DNA from: Candidatus Thalassarchaeum sp.
GTDB lineage: Archaea; Thermoplasmatota; Poseidoniia; Poseidoniales; Thalassarchaeaceae
Direction of reading: 5' to 3'
Length of the DNA: 45,198 bases
NCBI GenBank assembly: GCA_022449945.1
Contig: JAKURM010000002.1
Location: 22,214 to 67,411, forward strand
Under the pieces are notes generated by a model. The model saw only the letters and a program-made list of their open reading frames with translations. It searched no databases and was not told where the DNA came from. The position numbers and the translations under genes are program-made. The number at the start of each line of letters is the position of its first letter. Position 1 is the stretch's first letter. Positions 36,920 through 45,198 of this stretch are shown piece after piece.

Positions 36920-37750
36920 ATGCAGAACAACCTAGTGAACTATGGAGTGACGGACAACGGGATTGCAGTAATAGAGCTGTCTTCCGATTCCTCTGGAGGC
37001 CCTTGGACAGAAGGAAAGACCTCCGTAAACACATACACCCACGAGATGATGAGGGACATAGACGAGTCAGTCCTAAGGGCACGATTCGACGACGATGTGA
37101 CCGTTATAATCCTGACAGGCCATGGGGAGAAATTCTTCTCGGCTGGAGCAAGCATCAGCATGCTAGACTCAGTTTCTCCTGGATTCAAGTATTTTTTCTG
37201 CCTTCACGCTAATGAGACTCTGAGCAGGTTGGAACAGACCCCCAAGCTAGTCATCGCGGCACTGAATGGGCACGCAGTTGGCGGGGGACTCGAGATTGCC
37301 ATGGCAGCGGATATCAGGATAGCTCGAAAGGACTCGGGGCAAGTGGGACTGCCTGAGGTTTCTCTGGGTGTGCTTGCGGGAACGGGCGGGACTGCCCGCC
37401 TAGCTCGGCTTGTCGGGAAAGCCAAGGCAATGGAAATCATGGTTACTGGTAGAAAATTCTCGTTCGAGGAGGCTCGAGAGATGTCCTTAGTACACGACAT
37501 TTGGGATGGCGGTATTGATGATTTCCACCAGGATATTATCGACTATGCAGGACAATTCACCCTTCCAATGGCGGCCAGTAAGGCGATAGGGAATATCAAG
37601 AGGAGCGTACAGAGCGGAATGGAGATACCCCTTGAATACCATCTAGCATTGGAGAGGGAGCTTCAATCGGATCTCTTTCAGAGCTCGGATGCAAAGGAAG
37701 GTATCGCGGCCTATGTGGAAAAGAAGACGCCTCGGTTCAAGGGAGAGTAG
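36920..37750 (+). CDS. Enoyl-CoA hydratase/isomerase (crotonase) family
   Basis: 'VTVIILTGHGEKFFSAGASISML', 'AALNGHAVGGGLEIAMAADIRIARKDSGQVGLPEVSLGVLAGTGGTARLARLVG'; possible starts 36860 or 36920. Confidence 0.92.
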   Translation: MQNNLVNYGVTDNGIAVIELSSDSSGGPWTEGKTSVNTYTHEMMRDIDESVLRARFDDDVTVIILTGHGEKFFSAGASISMLDSVSPGFKYFFCLHANETLSRLEQTPKLVIAALNGHAVGGGLEIAMAADIRIARKDSGQVGLPEVSLGVLAGTGGTARLARLVGKAKAMEIMVTGRKFSFEEAREMSLVHDIWDGGIDDFHQDIIDYAGQFTLPMAASKAIGNIKRSVQSGMEIPLEYHLALERELQSDLFQSSDAKEGIAAYVEKKTPRFKGE

Positions 37751-37804
37751 TCCGGCCCAGACCATCGTACTTGTACGACGCAACCTCTGAAATACCGCAA
37801 CCTC

Positions 37805-38959
37805 TTGCCGTGGACGATGGAAGATACTGAGGTCGTGGAGAGTTATCCTACAAACTTCGAAGCATGGATTGAAGAGTTCAACGATTGGCAGACCAGGATT
37901 GGATTCGACCCCTCCTGGCTTGGGGATTACAGGTTCGATATCAAGTTCGACTGGGACACCGCTGGGAGCTCAATAGAGTTCGGGGATTTCGAAGGGATGC
38001 CCAAATGGGAAAGGAGGATGCAGATACCCCAACAGAACATCAGAGATGCAATAATCAGCATGGTCAGCGTACAAGGTGACACCGAGTTCGCAAGCGTGGA
38101 ACAGCAAAATCACCTGCTTGAAACTGCTCCGACTGAATACGACAAGAAGTCGGCCATGAGAATAATGTGTGAGGAACAGAGGCATGGCTGGCAGATGGCA
38201 TACCTCCTATGCACATTCTTTGGTGAGCAGGGAGTCAGGGAGGCAGCGAAACTGCTAGAGCGGAATGCTCAGGAAGGCACCAGGATTCTTGGTTCTTTCA
38301 ATGAGCCAATAGATCACTGGCTGGACTTCTTCATGTTTACTCACTTCATTGATAGGGACGGGAAATACCAACTAAAGATGCTGAGCACGTCCTCTTTCAG
38401 ACCACTCGCAGCAAGCATGGGGCCAATGCTGAAGGAAGAGTCGTTCCATCTGGGAACTGGTGCAAACGGGCTCAGGAGAGTAGTGAAGCAGGGAGTCATC
38501 CCATGCGCACTGATCCAGAAATATGTCAACAAGTGGGTCAGCACAGGACTGGACCTATTCGGAACGGACGACTCGACGAGCGCGCAATGGGCATACGTAT
38601 ACGGAATCAAGGGAAGGTACGACGAAAGAGAGTCTGAGCTCGACGCTGACAGGGGTCACCTCAATGAGGCGAGCAGGGAGCTCTACTTCCAGGAGCTTCG
38701 TGATGAAATGAAGAGGATAAGCAAGGCTCGAAAAGAGGGGGAGCCGGAGCTATTCATTCCATCCGACAAGTTCCGGAGAAGCATCGGAAAGTATGCTGGA
38801 ATGAGGTACACCGTCGAGGGAGTTCCCTTCGAAGGTAGCGATGGAGACTGGGAAGACTACCTTACTGAAATGCTCCCGACCGATGAAGACGAGGAGCGGT
38901 TGATGAATGAGTACCTACAGCAAGAATGGATCCAGTACCGAGAGTGGAAAGGGGACTAG
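37805..38959 (+). CDS. BoxB-like (benzoyl-CoA 2,3-epoxidase oxygenase subunit family) ferritin-like diiron oxygenase
   Basis: 'MCEEQRHGWQMAYLLCTFFG', 'RILGSFNEPIDHWLDFFMFTHFIDRDGKYQLKMLSTSSFRPLAASMGPMLKEESFHLGTG' closely parallel BoxB. Confidence 0.8.
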   Translation: MPWTMEDTEVVESYPTNFEAWIEEFNDWQTRIGFDPSWLGDYRFDIKFDWDTAGSSIEFGDFEGMPKWERRMQIPQQNIRDAIISMVSVQGDTEFASVEQQNHLLETAPTEYDKKSAMRIMCEEQRHGWQMAYLLCTFFGEQGVREAAKLLERNAQEGTRILGSFNEPIDHWLDFFMFTHFIDRDGKYQLKMLSTSSFRPLAASMGPMLKEESFHLGTGANGLRRVVKQGVIPCALIQKYVNKWVSTGLDLFGTDDSTSAQWAYVYGIKGRYDERESELDADRGHLNEASRELYFQELRDEMKRISKARKEGEPELFIPSDKFRRSIGKYAGMRYTVEGVPFEGSDGDWEDYLTEMLPTDEDEERLMNEYLQQEWIQYREWKGD

Positions 38960-38976
38960 TCTCGGGAGGTTCTCAA

Positions 38977-39540
38977 ATGCAGCACGTTGCCCTAACTTCA
39001 TTTGACAAGGCCCGATGTGGGCCGTTCTTCGAGAATCTTACTGACTTCTTCTACCAACACCACCACTCGGAGGGAGAGGATGCAGAGGCATACGAGGAGT
39101 TGCTCTATATGGTTAGAAGGCCGTATACCCCTCAGATGCTAGACATGATAGATGAGTGGATGGGCATCGAAACTAGGGATTGGAGGGAGGAGACTCAGCG
39201 AGAGGTACTACTTTCCCTGTATGCGATTCGCTATCCTGATACCCTTCTGATTGAGAGCCTCACAGAATCTGCTCGCTCAGACATTAGAAGGCTGTCTGCT
39301 TATCTGCATTTCACCCATCACACGTACGCGATTTGGGATGAAGACGCACGGGCAGGCCTGTCGAAACTAGGAATTGAAATTCCTCCGATGGAGAAGGCTG
39401 ATCCATTCGTATATGGTGCTTACATTACTTCGATAGAGCTTCTCAAGGACGTCGCCCCATTCACATGCTTCCTAGAGCATGACGTGCCTCGGCAGAGGCT
39501 GTTCCAAGCAGCTCTCTCGGCATACGGACGCGAATCTTAA
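38977..39540 (+). CDS. Uncharacterized protein in oxygenase cluster
   Basis: ATG 38977 preceded by GGGAGGT; 'MQHVALTSFDKARCGPFFENLTDFFYQHHHSEGEDAEAYEELL...'; no family recognised. Confidence 0.75.
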   Translation: MQHVALTSFDKARCGPFFENLTDFFYQHHHSEGEDAEAYEELLYMVRRPYTPQMLDMIDEWMGIETRDWREETQREVLLSLYAIRYPDTLLIESLTESARSDIRRLSAYLHFTHHTYAIWDEDARAGLSKLGIEIPPMEKADPFVYGAYITSIELLKDVAPFTCFLEHDVPRQRLFQAALSAYGRES

Positions 39541-39575
39541 GGACGGCTTATTGCCAGAGGTCCACTCGGCCGCAT

Positions 39576-40451
39576 ATGGTAATCCGTGCAGTTGCGGTAA
39601 TCGGTGCTGGGACCATGGGGGCAGGTATCGCGCAGGTTTGTGCACAGGCAGGATGGGATACGCGGTTATTCGACTCGTTTTCCGAATCCCTAGAAAGGGG
39701 GATGGCTTCGATTGAGGAGTTCTGGAACAAAGGAATTGAACTGGGGAAAACCTCTTCAGACCAGAAGAGTGAATGGATGACTAGCCTAGTGGCGGCAAGC
39801 AATATCTCAGATGCGGTAGATGGAGTAGATCTGGTTGTAGAAGCAGTGCCAGAGAAAATGGATCTGAAGCAGAAGATTTTTCGTGAGCTGGAGGAAGTTG
39901 CTCCTTCACACGCAATTCTGGCGACCAATACCTCCGGCCTGCAGATTTCAATGATTGCCCATTCTACAGGATGTCCTGAAAGGGTAATCGGGATGCACTT
40001 CTTCAACCCCGTACCAGTGATGCCACTATTGGAGATAGTCGAACACGAGGGGGTTGCTCCAGAAACTATCGAGATTGCAAGGCTCGTGGCGGAAGCAATG
40101 GGCAAGACAAGCATTCTGGTCAGAGATGTTCCGGGCTTTGCCACCAGCAGATTGGGAGTAGTTCTAGGAAACGAAGCGATTCGTATGTTGGCAGAGGGAG
40201 TAGCATCGGCAAGTGACATAGACACCGCAATGAGGCTTGGCTACAGGCATCCCATGGGTCCTCTGGAGCTTTCCGATCTAGTTGGACTAGATGTTCGCAT
40301 GGACATCCTAAACAGTTTGGCCGATGCCTTCGAGGACGATTCATACAGGCCTCACCCAATGCTGGAGGAGCTCGTTGCCAAGGGATTCCTCGGAAAGAAG
40401 ACGGGTCAAGGGATATACGACTGGTCTGACGGAGAAAGGAAGGAAAGGTGA
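39576..40451 (+). CDS. 3-hydroxyacyl-CoA (3-hydroxybutyryl-CoA) dehydrogenase
   Basis: 'AVAVIGAGTMGAGIAQVCAQAGWDTRLFDS', 'ILATNTSGLQISMIA', 'GMHFFNPVPVMPLLEIV', 'YRHPMGPLELSDLVGLD'. Confidence 0.95.
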   Translation: MVIRAVAVIGAGTMGAGIAQVCAQAGWDTRLFDSFSESLERGMASIEEFWNKGIELGKTSSDQKSEWMTSLVAASNISDAVDGVDLVVEAVPEKMDLKQKIFRELEEVAPSHAILATNTSGLQISMIAHSTGCPERVIGMHFFNPVPVMPLLEIVEHEGVAPETIEIARLVAEAMGKTSILVRDVPGFATSRLGVVLGNEAIRMLAEGVASASDIDTAMRLGYRHPMGPLELSDLVGLDVRMDILNSLADAFEDDSYRPHPMLEELVAKGFLGKKTGQGIYDWSDGERKER

Positions 40452-40474
40452 GAGGGGCAAGGAGTCCTTCTTAC

Positions 40475-42550
40475 TTACCAATTTCCTTCGAAGTAGCACT
40501 CTCCAGAACAAGTGTCCGAGATGGTTCCTGAGAGAAGGAAGTCATTCGCCATATCTACTGCTGGTTCGTATCCAAGGACCTGGTTGTGTGCCAATGAGTG
40601 GTATTCCATCGGACCTTGGATATTCCCAGATGGTACTGCAGGAAATTGGCCATCGAAGTACACCACACCCGAACCAGTGGATGGTGCTAAAGAGACCTCC
40701 AATCCATGGGGATGATATGTTGAGTTTGAAATAACCGATAACCCTGATGTTCTGGAAGCCCTGTCAGCGGAAAGGGTGGTTACTTGGGCATCATTGATCG
40801 AAATGATATACAGGATTTCGTAAGGATGGAGTTCGCCATTCAATCCACCATCTCTGAAGGGAAGATATGTTTCAGGCTCAGTTGTGTCCCACATCGATTG
40901 CATAAGAGCCAGTAGAATAGAACGGTCCATTGTGGATGTGTATGCCAGAGGAGAGGCGAATAGTTGCTCAAACTGCGTATACTGAGTAGAACGCTCGGCT
41001 ATGAAATTGAAGGAAGAACCGGCGACCCAAAGCACCCCACGATCGATCTCGGGGATTAGTGAGAGCATAGATGGCCCTCTAATTCCACCCAATGAAACCC
41101 CCATATAATCGATATCACTAGTTTCAACAAGGTTTGTTCCGTTGTAGTAGAATTCGGGGCGCTCAGAACAGACTCCACTGATCGTCTTTATCATTGCAAG
41201 GTGGTTGATCACTGACTGCTGGAGTCTCTCTGCTTGGTGCTGAAGGAAATTAACATTCATCAGCCCGAAAGTCACTGCATCGAAGTCACCATCGGAGCTC
41301 CAGCCCTTGAAGTCAGTTCCGATAGAAGCGAATCCGGTCTCGTTTGCCCACCCTCTGAATGCAGAGACCATGCCTCGACCGTCGCCCAAGAAGCCATGCC
41401 CTAGGACTACCAGTGGAACGGGCTGTCCAGAATCTGCTGCAGATTGAGGGATTGTCAAAGTAAAAACCACCTCAGTATTGAAGTTGAACATAGGAGTTCC
41501 ATTTGAGTCCCTATTCATAGGAGTGGGGGGATAAACAGCATGAAGGTAGTGAGGGGTTGTGATTGTCCCACTGATTCTCCTAAAGGTAGTGTTGTCGTCA
41601 CCATAGTTCTCCTCTACTGAGTTGACTGTGCAACCCAGGCCTCCTTCGCCAAGTCGTACAGTTGCGTCGTTTCTCATTTCGACGATATCCGCAGTCAATG
41701 ATTCGGTCGATGCAGTGTGGAACCACCAAGCCGATTGAATCGAAGACCTTTCGAAACCAACACTCGAAAGTGCTGAGAACATTGTTTCGAAGCCTGCACG
41801 ACTATTCTCAATCTGAGTCGAGTCTGTTCCATTCCCATCCCTCAGAGCCCTGAAAGCATCGAATGGTTCGATTTCGTTTCCACTTTCGTCCAATAATCCT
41901 CGAAAAGCGACGGCATACTGCGTATTGTGCTCAAGCCCTTTGATTGACCTCAGATGAACCAGGGTCTCCTCACCATCCTGAGTTCTTGCAGAGACCTCTA
42001 CCCAGTGTTCGACCGGTTGGCCCGTGTCCATGTTTAGCAAAACACTCCCATGGTCCGCTTGAAGGGAAATGGCAATGTTGTCCTGAGAAGCCATTCCGGA
42101 AACATCCGGTAGATTATGGAAGGTCGTGAAAATCTGTGTTGAGGGGGAGTGCCCGTCCCTTGCGTTGATTATGTCAAATTCCTCGGAAGGAGCAGAGGCT
42201 GAGTCAGGTATTGCAGCGCCCTTGATGTGTACTCTGAATCCAGTAGTGGTCGAGGGGTCATCCACAAGGAATGCCCCGGATGGATAGGGAAGGAGGCAGT
42301 GGTCTGGATTGGTGTTGTCACATACGTTATTGTTGGGGAAGGAGATTTTCTCTGTAGTCGGTTCAGTTGATTGGTACTCGCATGATTCGTCTGAAGCAGT
42401 AGCCTCGGAGTTGAAGTTCTCTGCATTTTGGTCCATGCATCCTGGGATGTCTTCTGGCTCCGGGTTAGATTCAGTCCCGCTGCACCCAGCAAGAAGCATG
42501 GAGACAACTAGCAAAATTGCGACGGTGGCCCTTGAACGTTCAATCATCAT
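40475..42550 (-). CDS. Secreted lipoprotein, alpha/beta-hydrolase (extracellular lipase-like)
   Basis: Lipobox 'VAILLVVSMLLAGCSG' after ATG 42550/42547; 'GCMDQNAENFNSEATASDESCEY'; 'PLVVLGHGFLGDGRGMVS', 'DYMGVSLGGIRGPSML' nucleophile elbow. Confidence 0.82.
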   Translation of the reverse strand: MMIERSRATVAILLVVSMLLAGCSGTESNPEPEDIPGCMDQNAENFNSEATASDESCEYQSTEPTTEKISFPNNNVCDNTNPDHCLLPYPSGAFLVDDPSTTTGFRVHIKGAAIPDSASAPSEEFDIINARDGHSPSTQIFTTFHNLPDVSGMASQDNIAISLQADHGSVLLNMDTGQPVEHWVEVSARTQDGEETLVHLRSIKGLEHNTQYAVAFRGLLDESGNEIEPFDAFRALRDGNGTDSTQIENSRAGFETMFSALSSVGFERSSIQSAWWFHTASTESLTADIVEMRNDATVRLGEGGLGCTVNSVEENYGDDNTTFRRISGTITTPHYLHAVYPPTPMNRDSNGTPMFNFNTEVVFTLTIPQSAADSGQPVPLVVLGHGFLGDGRGMVSAFRGWANETGFASIGTDFKGWSSDGDFDAVTFGLMNVNFLQHQAERLQQSVINHLAMIKTISGVCSERPEFYYNGTNLVETSDIDYMGVSLGGIRGPSMLSLIPEIDRGVLWVAGSSFNFIAERSTQYTQFEQLFASPLAYTSTMDRSILLALMQSMWDTTEPETYLPFRDGGLNGELHPYEILYIISINDAQVTTLSADRASRTSGLSVISNSTYHPHGLEVSLAPSTGSGVVYFDGQFPAVPSGNIQGPMEYHSLAHNQVLGYEPAVDMANDFLLSGTISDTCSGECYFEGNW

Positions 42551-43640
42551 TCTCCTGACACTCGGGGGGGTTATGAATTTCCCTACTCGAAGAAAGAATC
42601 CTGTGAAAGTGATGAACCCCCAGCTCTCTTTCCGGAGAGTATCGGCCTCGATCATAGATGCTTGATGAAACGCCCCTCTGGGTTGCCTCTACAATCTCTT
42701 GATCCTCTTCTTCGACCTTGTCCAAGTCTGCTCCCGCACCTTTACCCATCATCGAATTATCACCAACGAACCCGTGATAGACTATCCGAGTTCGATTGGG
42801 CGAGACGGGGACAACTATGTTTACTGAGAGGCCCCAAGGGTAAAAGTTCAGCATCAATCCGGGAAAAATCCAGTAATAGTAGGCCGCTACATTCTCGCCA
42901 AAATCAGGAGAAGCCTCGGGTAGTTTGAACGATGGCTCATCATCACTAGATATCCCAATCTGCAACACACCTCCCTCGAAAATTTCGGTACGATAGTTGT
43001 CGTAGTCAAGGACGTCGTGGAGATCCTTGTGAACGAAAGGAATGTGGAATCCTTCTAGGTAGTTGTCAACATACAGTGCCCAGTTCGCCTCAATCTCGTA
43101 ATCACGAAACCTAGATTGATCGTGCTCAAATGAAGAGATGGGCATCCATCCTAACCTTCTCTCCAACTCTTCAAAACAACCAGAGAAATCCAAAGGACTA
43201 GTCCCGCAGAAAATGATTCCGTTCCACTCCATAGTTGGGAATCTCTGGAGGTTATCAGATTGGCTAGGGAAATCCAGCACTTCTTCGAACTCGGGCATGG
43301 ACCTGAAGCACCCGTCCAATCCAAATGTTCTCCCGTGGTAGGGGCACTGGAGAGTATTGGCTGAACATTGCTGTTCGGCGATAATCATCCCCCTATGGGT
43401 GCAAACATTGGATAGGCACCTAAACTCATCTTCTGAGGTCAATACCATGGGCTCCCCCAGAATTCCCTCAATGTGGGGAAGGGGGATTGCGGTTGATTCA
43501 TCGAACTGGCTTCTATGGGCTGCGAAATGCCAGTAGTCTGAGAATCTGGACCTGGCTTCTCTCAGCCTTTCTTCACTCGTGTAGAAATCAGAAGGCAGTG
43601 TATGGGCCTTTCTGATGTCGGGGTCGATAATGTCAGTCAA
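42540..43640 (-). CDS. Rieske [2Fe-2S] aromatic-ring-hydroxylating-type oxygenase alpha subunit
   Basis: Rieske motif 'CLSNVCTHRGMIIAEQQCSANTLQCPYHGRTFGLDG'; mononuclear iron region 'WALYVDNYLEGFHIPFVHKDL'. Confidence 0.92.
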   Translation of the reverse strand: MTDIIDPDIRKAHTLPSDFYTSEERLREARSRFSDYWHFAAHRSQFDESTAIPLPHIEGILGEPMVLTSEDEFRCLSNVCTHRGMIIAEQQCSANTLQCPYHGRTFGLDGCFRSMPEFEEVLDFPSQSDNLQRFPTMEWNGIIFCGTSPLDFSGCFEELERRLGWMPISSFEHDQSRFRDYEIEANWALYVDNYLEGFHIPFVHKDLHDVLDYDNYRTEIFEGGVLQIGISSDDEPSFKLPEASPDFGENVAAYYYWIFPGLMLNFYPWGLSVNIVVPVSPNRTRIVYHGFVGDNSMMGKGAGADLDKVEEEDQEIVEATQRGVSSSIYDRGRYSPERELGVHHFHRILSSSREIHNPPECQENDD

Positions 43641-43652
43641 GGAGAACTCCAG

Positions 43653-44156
43653 TTACTCCCCGGTGCACTCCGATGTAGGCATTTCGACGCTAGACATATG
43701 ATTTGCGAACCGGAAAACACGGTCTTCATTGACTCCGAAGTCTGAAACACCCAGCCTGGATTCAGAGTAGACGTGGATTACTGAATGCCCCTCATCACAG
43801 AAGCCCCTGATAAGGAAATCATCCGGAAATCGAAATACTAGGCTTGTGAAAACAAAGTGATGCTGATCTGGCCACTCTCCGAGAGAATTCGTCCTGGGTT
43901 GGGATTCGGCCCACTCGGAAGCCACCGACATCACGTGTTCTAGACTAGAGTTGAATCGGAGCTCGGTTTGCCCGTCACTCCTATACGGCAATGGACCGAT
44001 CATCGAGCAATTGGAAGATCCATCCGGACACTTTTCTGGGAATTCTTCAGGGGGAATCGGGACATCTGGTGCAGCTATGTGAATCGCTAGCACTGCGAAC
44101 AAGTATGCTGCAATGGCTCCGGTTGTGAAGAGCACTGCAGTTTTTCGCTCCGTCAT
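43653..44156 (-). CDS. Uncharacterized protein with N-terminal membrane anchor
   Basis: 'TAVLFTTGAIAAYLFAVLAIHIAAP' TM; ATGA overlap with grpE stop. Confidence 0.7.
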   Translation of the reverse strand: MTERKTAVLFTTGAIAAYLFAVLAIHIAAPDVPIPPEEFPEKCPDGSSNCSMIGPLPYRSDGQTELRFNSSLEHVMSVASEWAESQPRTNSLGEWPDQHHFVFTSLVFRFPDDFLIRGFCDEGHSVIHVYSESRLGVSDFGVNEDRVFRFANHMSSVEMPTSECTGE

Positions 44157-44644
44157 GTGTCACCTTCGGCAACAATAACCCTGGAAGCTCTCAGAATCCT
44201 ATCGTGCATACGAAAGCCCTGTTCAATTACCTCAATAACGCTCCCTGGCAGGGAGTCTTCGGGGCATGGGATAGTTGCTATTGCCTCCATGCATGTTGGA
44301 TCGAAAGCGTTCCCTAGTGCCTCGATCTGGACTATGCCTTCGGACTCGAGGGCCGACCTGATCCCTTCGAGGGTTAGTCGGATCCCTTCGATAACAGAGT
44401 CGTTGCCTTCCGAGGCCTCGACGGCCTTGGTCAGAACGTCAACCATTGGAATGATGCGATTTGCTAGTGATGCGCCCCCATATCTCAAGAGGTCGGAGCG
44501 TTCTCTTGCTGCCCTTTGTCTGATGTTTGCAATCTCTGCCTTTGCATACTGAATTTCCTTTTCTAGCTCCTCTACCCTTGAGCCTTCATCATCCCCCTCA
44601 TCTGGGATGTCCACGTTATCAGGTTCCGAGGTTTCACCTGTCAC
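44153..44644 (-). CDS. grpE: Nucleotide exchange factor GrpE
   Basis: 'AEIANIRQRAARERSDLLRYGGASLANRIIPMVDVLTKAVEAS', C-term 'VIEVIEQGFRMHDRILRASRVIVAEG'. Confidence 0.92.
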   Translation of the reverse strand: MTGETSEPDNVDIPDEGDDEGSRVEELEKEIQYAKAEIANIRQRAARERSDLLRYGGASLANRIIPMVDVLTKAVEASEGNDSVIEGIRLTLEGIRSALESEGIVQIEALGNAFDPTCMEAIATIPCPEDSLPGSVIEVIEQGFRMHDRILRASRVIVAEGDT

Positions 44645-44686
44645 GTCCTCGGGCTAGAATCGTCACTCATGAATCCAATGGTCATT

Positions 44687-45198
44687 TCACTTCGAGTAGA
44701 AGTATTCCCCCGATGACTTCTGCTCACGGTCCTTCCTGCTAGAGGGCTTGTTTATCCTCGGTCTTTGAGATTCGACGTCTCTGCGGAATGTCACTCCCAC
44801 ATCGGACAAAAACAAGTTCATCCCCTTGCGGAGTGATAGGGGGCCGACAGCATGCCCAGCCCTCCCCCCTTCTCCCTGGAATACCAGAAGAGAGTCGCTA
44901 ACGATATCGATGAAGTAGGTATCATGATCGATTACCATAGCTGCCTTCTCATTGCTCTCCATTGTTCTTCTGATGGCCTTTGCAGCCTCCATTCTTGCGT
45001 TAGCATCCAAATGGGCGCTTGGCTCGTCGAAGAGGTAAAGATCGGCCTCCTTACCAAGGCAAATGGCGATGCTTACGGCTTGTAATTCGCCTCCAGAGAG
45101 CTTCTTGGCCTTCAGCTCGAGTAATTGATCGACTTGTAGGGCACGGATGACCTGAGTCCGGCATTCACCTGATCTCCAAGTTGGGCCAATCTCGCCGG
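44687..45198 (-). CDS. ABCE1/Rli1 ribosome recycling ATPase, C-terminal part (5' end truncated by window edge)
   Basis: Frame open through window end: 'LELKAKKLSGGELQAVSIAICLGKEADLYLFDEPSAHLDANARMEAAKAIRRTMESNEKAAMVIDHDTYFIDIVSDSLLVFQGE'. Confidence 0.93.
   Translation of the reverse strand, partial: GEIGPTWRSGECRTQVIRALQVDQLLELKAKKLSGGELQAVSIAICLGKEADLYLFDEPSAHLDANARMEAAKAIRRTMESNEKAAMVIDHDTYFIDIVSDSLLVFQGEGGRAGHAVGPLSLRKGMNLFLSDVGVTFRRDVESQRPRINKPSSRKDREQKSSGEYFYSK

Noticed and set aside
1-45198. CRISPR arrays, transposons, integrases, prophage genes, toxin-antitoxin or known defense islands
   Set aside because: No regularly spaced repeats, transposase/integrase motifs or recognizable defense genes seen; the tRNA-Gly at 14770 has no adjacent integrase or attachment repeat that I could see

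Overview
Compact, gene-dense archaeal chromosome segment. Gene content (V/A-ATPase, fibrillarin/Nop5, TFS, PCNA, Orc1/Cdc6, ABCE1, archaeal-type CoaD/GTP-dependent dephospho-CoA kinase) indicates a euryarchaeon; together with bacterial-like metabolic genes it suggests a Marine Group II / Poseidoniales-type genome (inference, not tested). About 36 protein genes, one tRNA-Gly(TCC), a strongly structured non-coding block at ~27.46-27.76 kb (possible RNase P-like RNA, identity unresolved) and a candidate replication origin upstream of orc1/cdc6. Main points for follow-up: a divergent two-repeat TBP-fold protein (16016-16546), a CoaD::dephospho-CoA kinase fusion (26388-27413), the structured RNA, the orc1/cdc6 origin region with an overlapping upstream ORF or 1-nt frame discrepancy, a BoxB-like diiron oxygenase cluster (36.9-40.5 kb), a eukaryotic/bacterial-type class I FBP aldolase next to GlpX, a membrane-anchored FGE-like protein coupled to an ABC exporter, and an 864-aa winged-helix protein. 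No CRISPR array, transposase, prophage or rRNA was seen. Family calls come from reading motifs in the translations; no database search was run.
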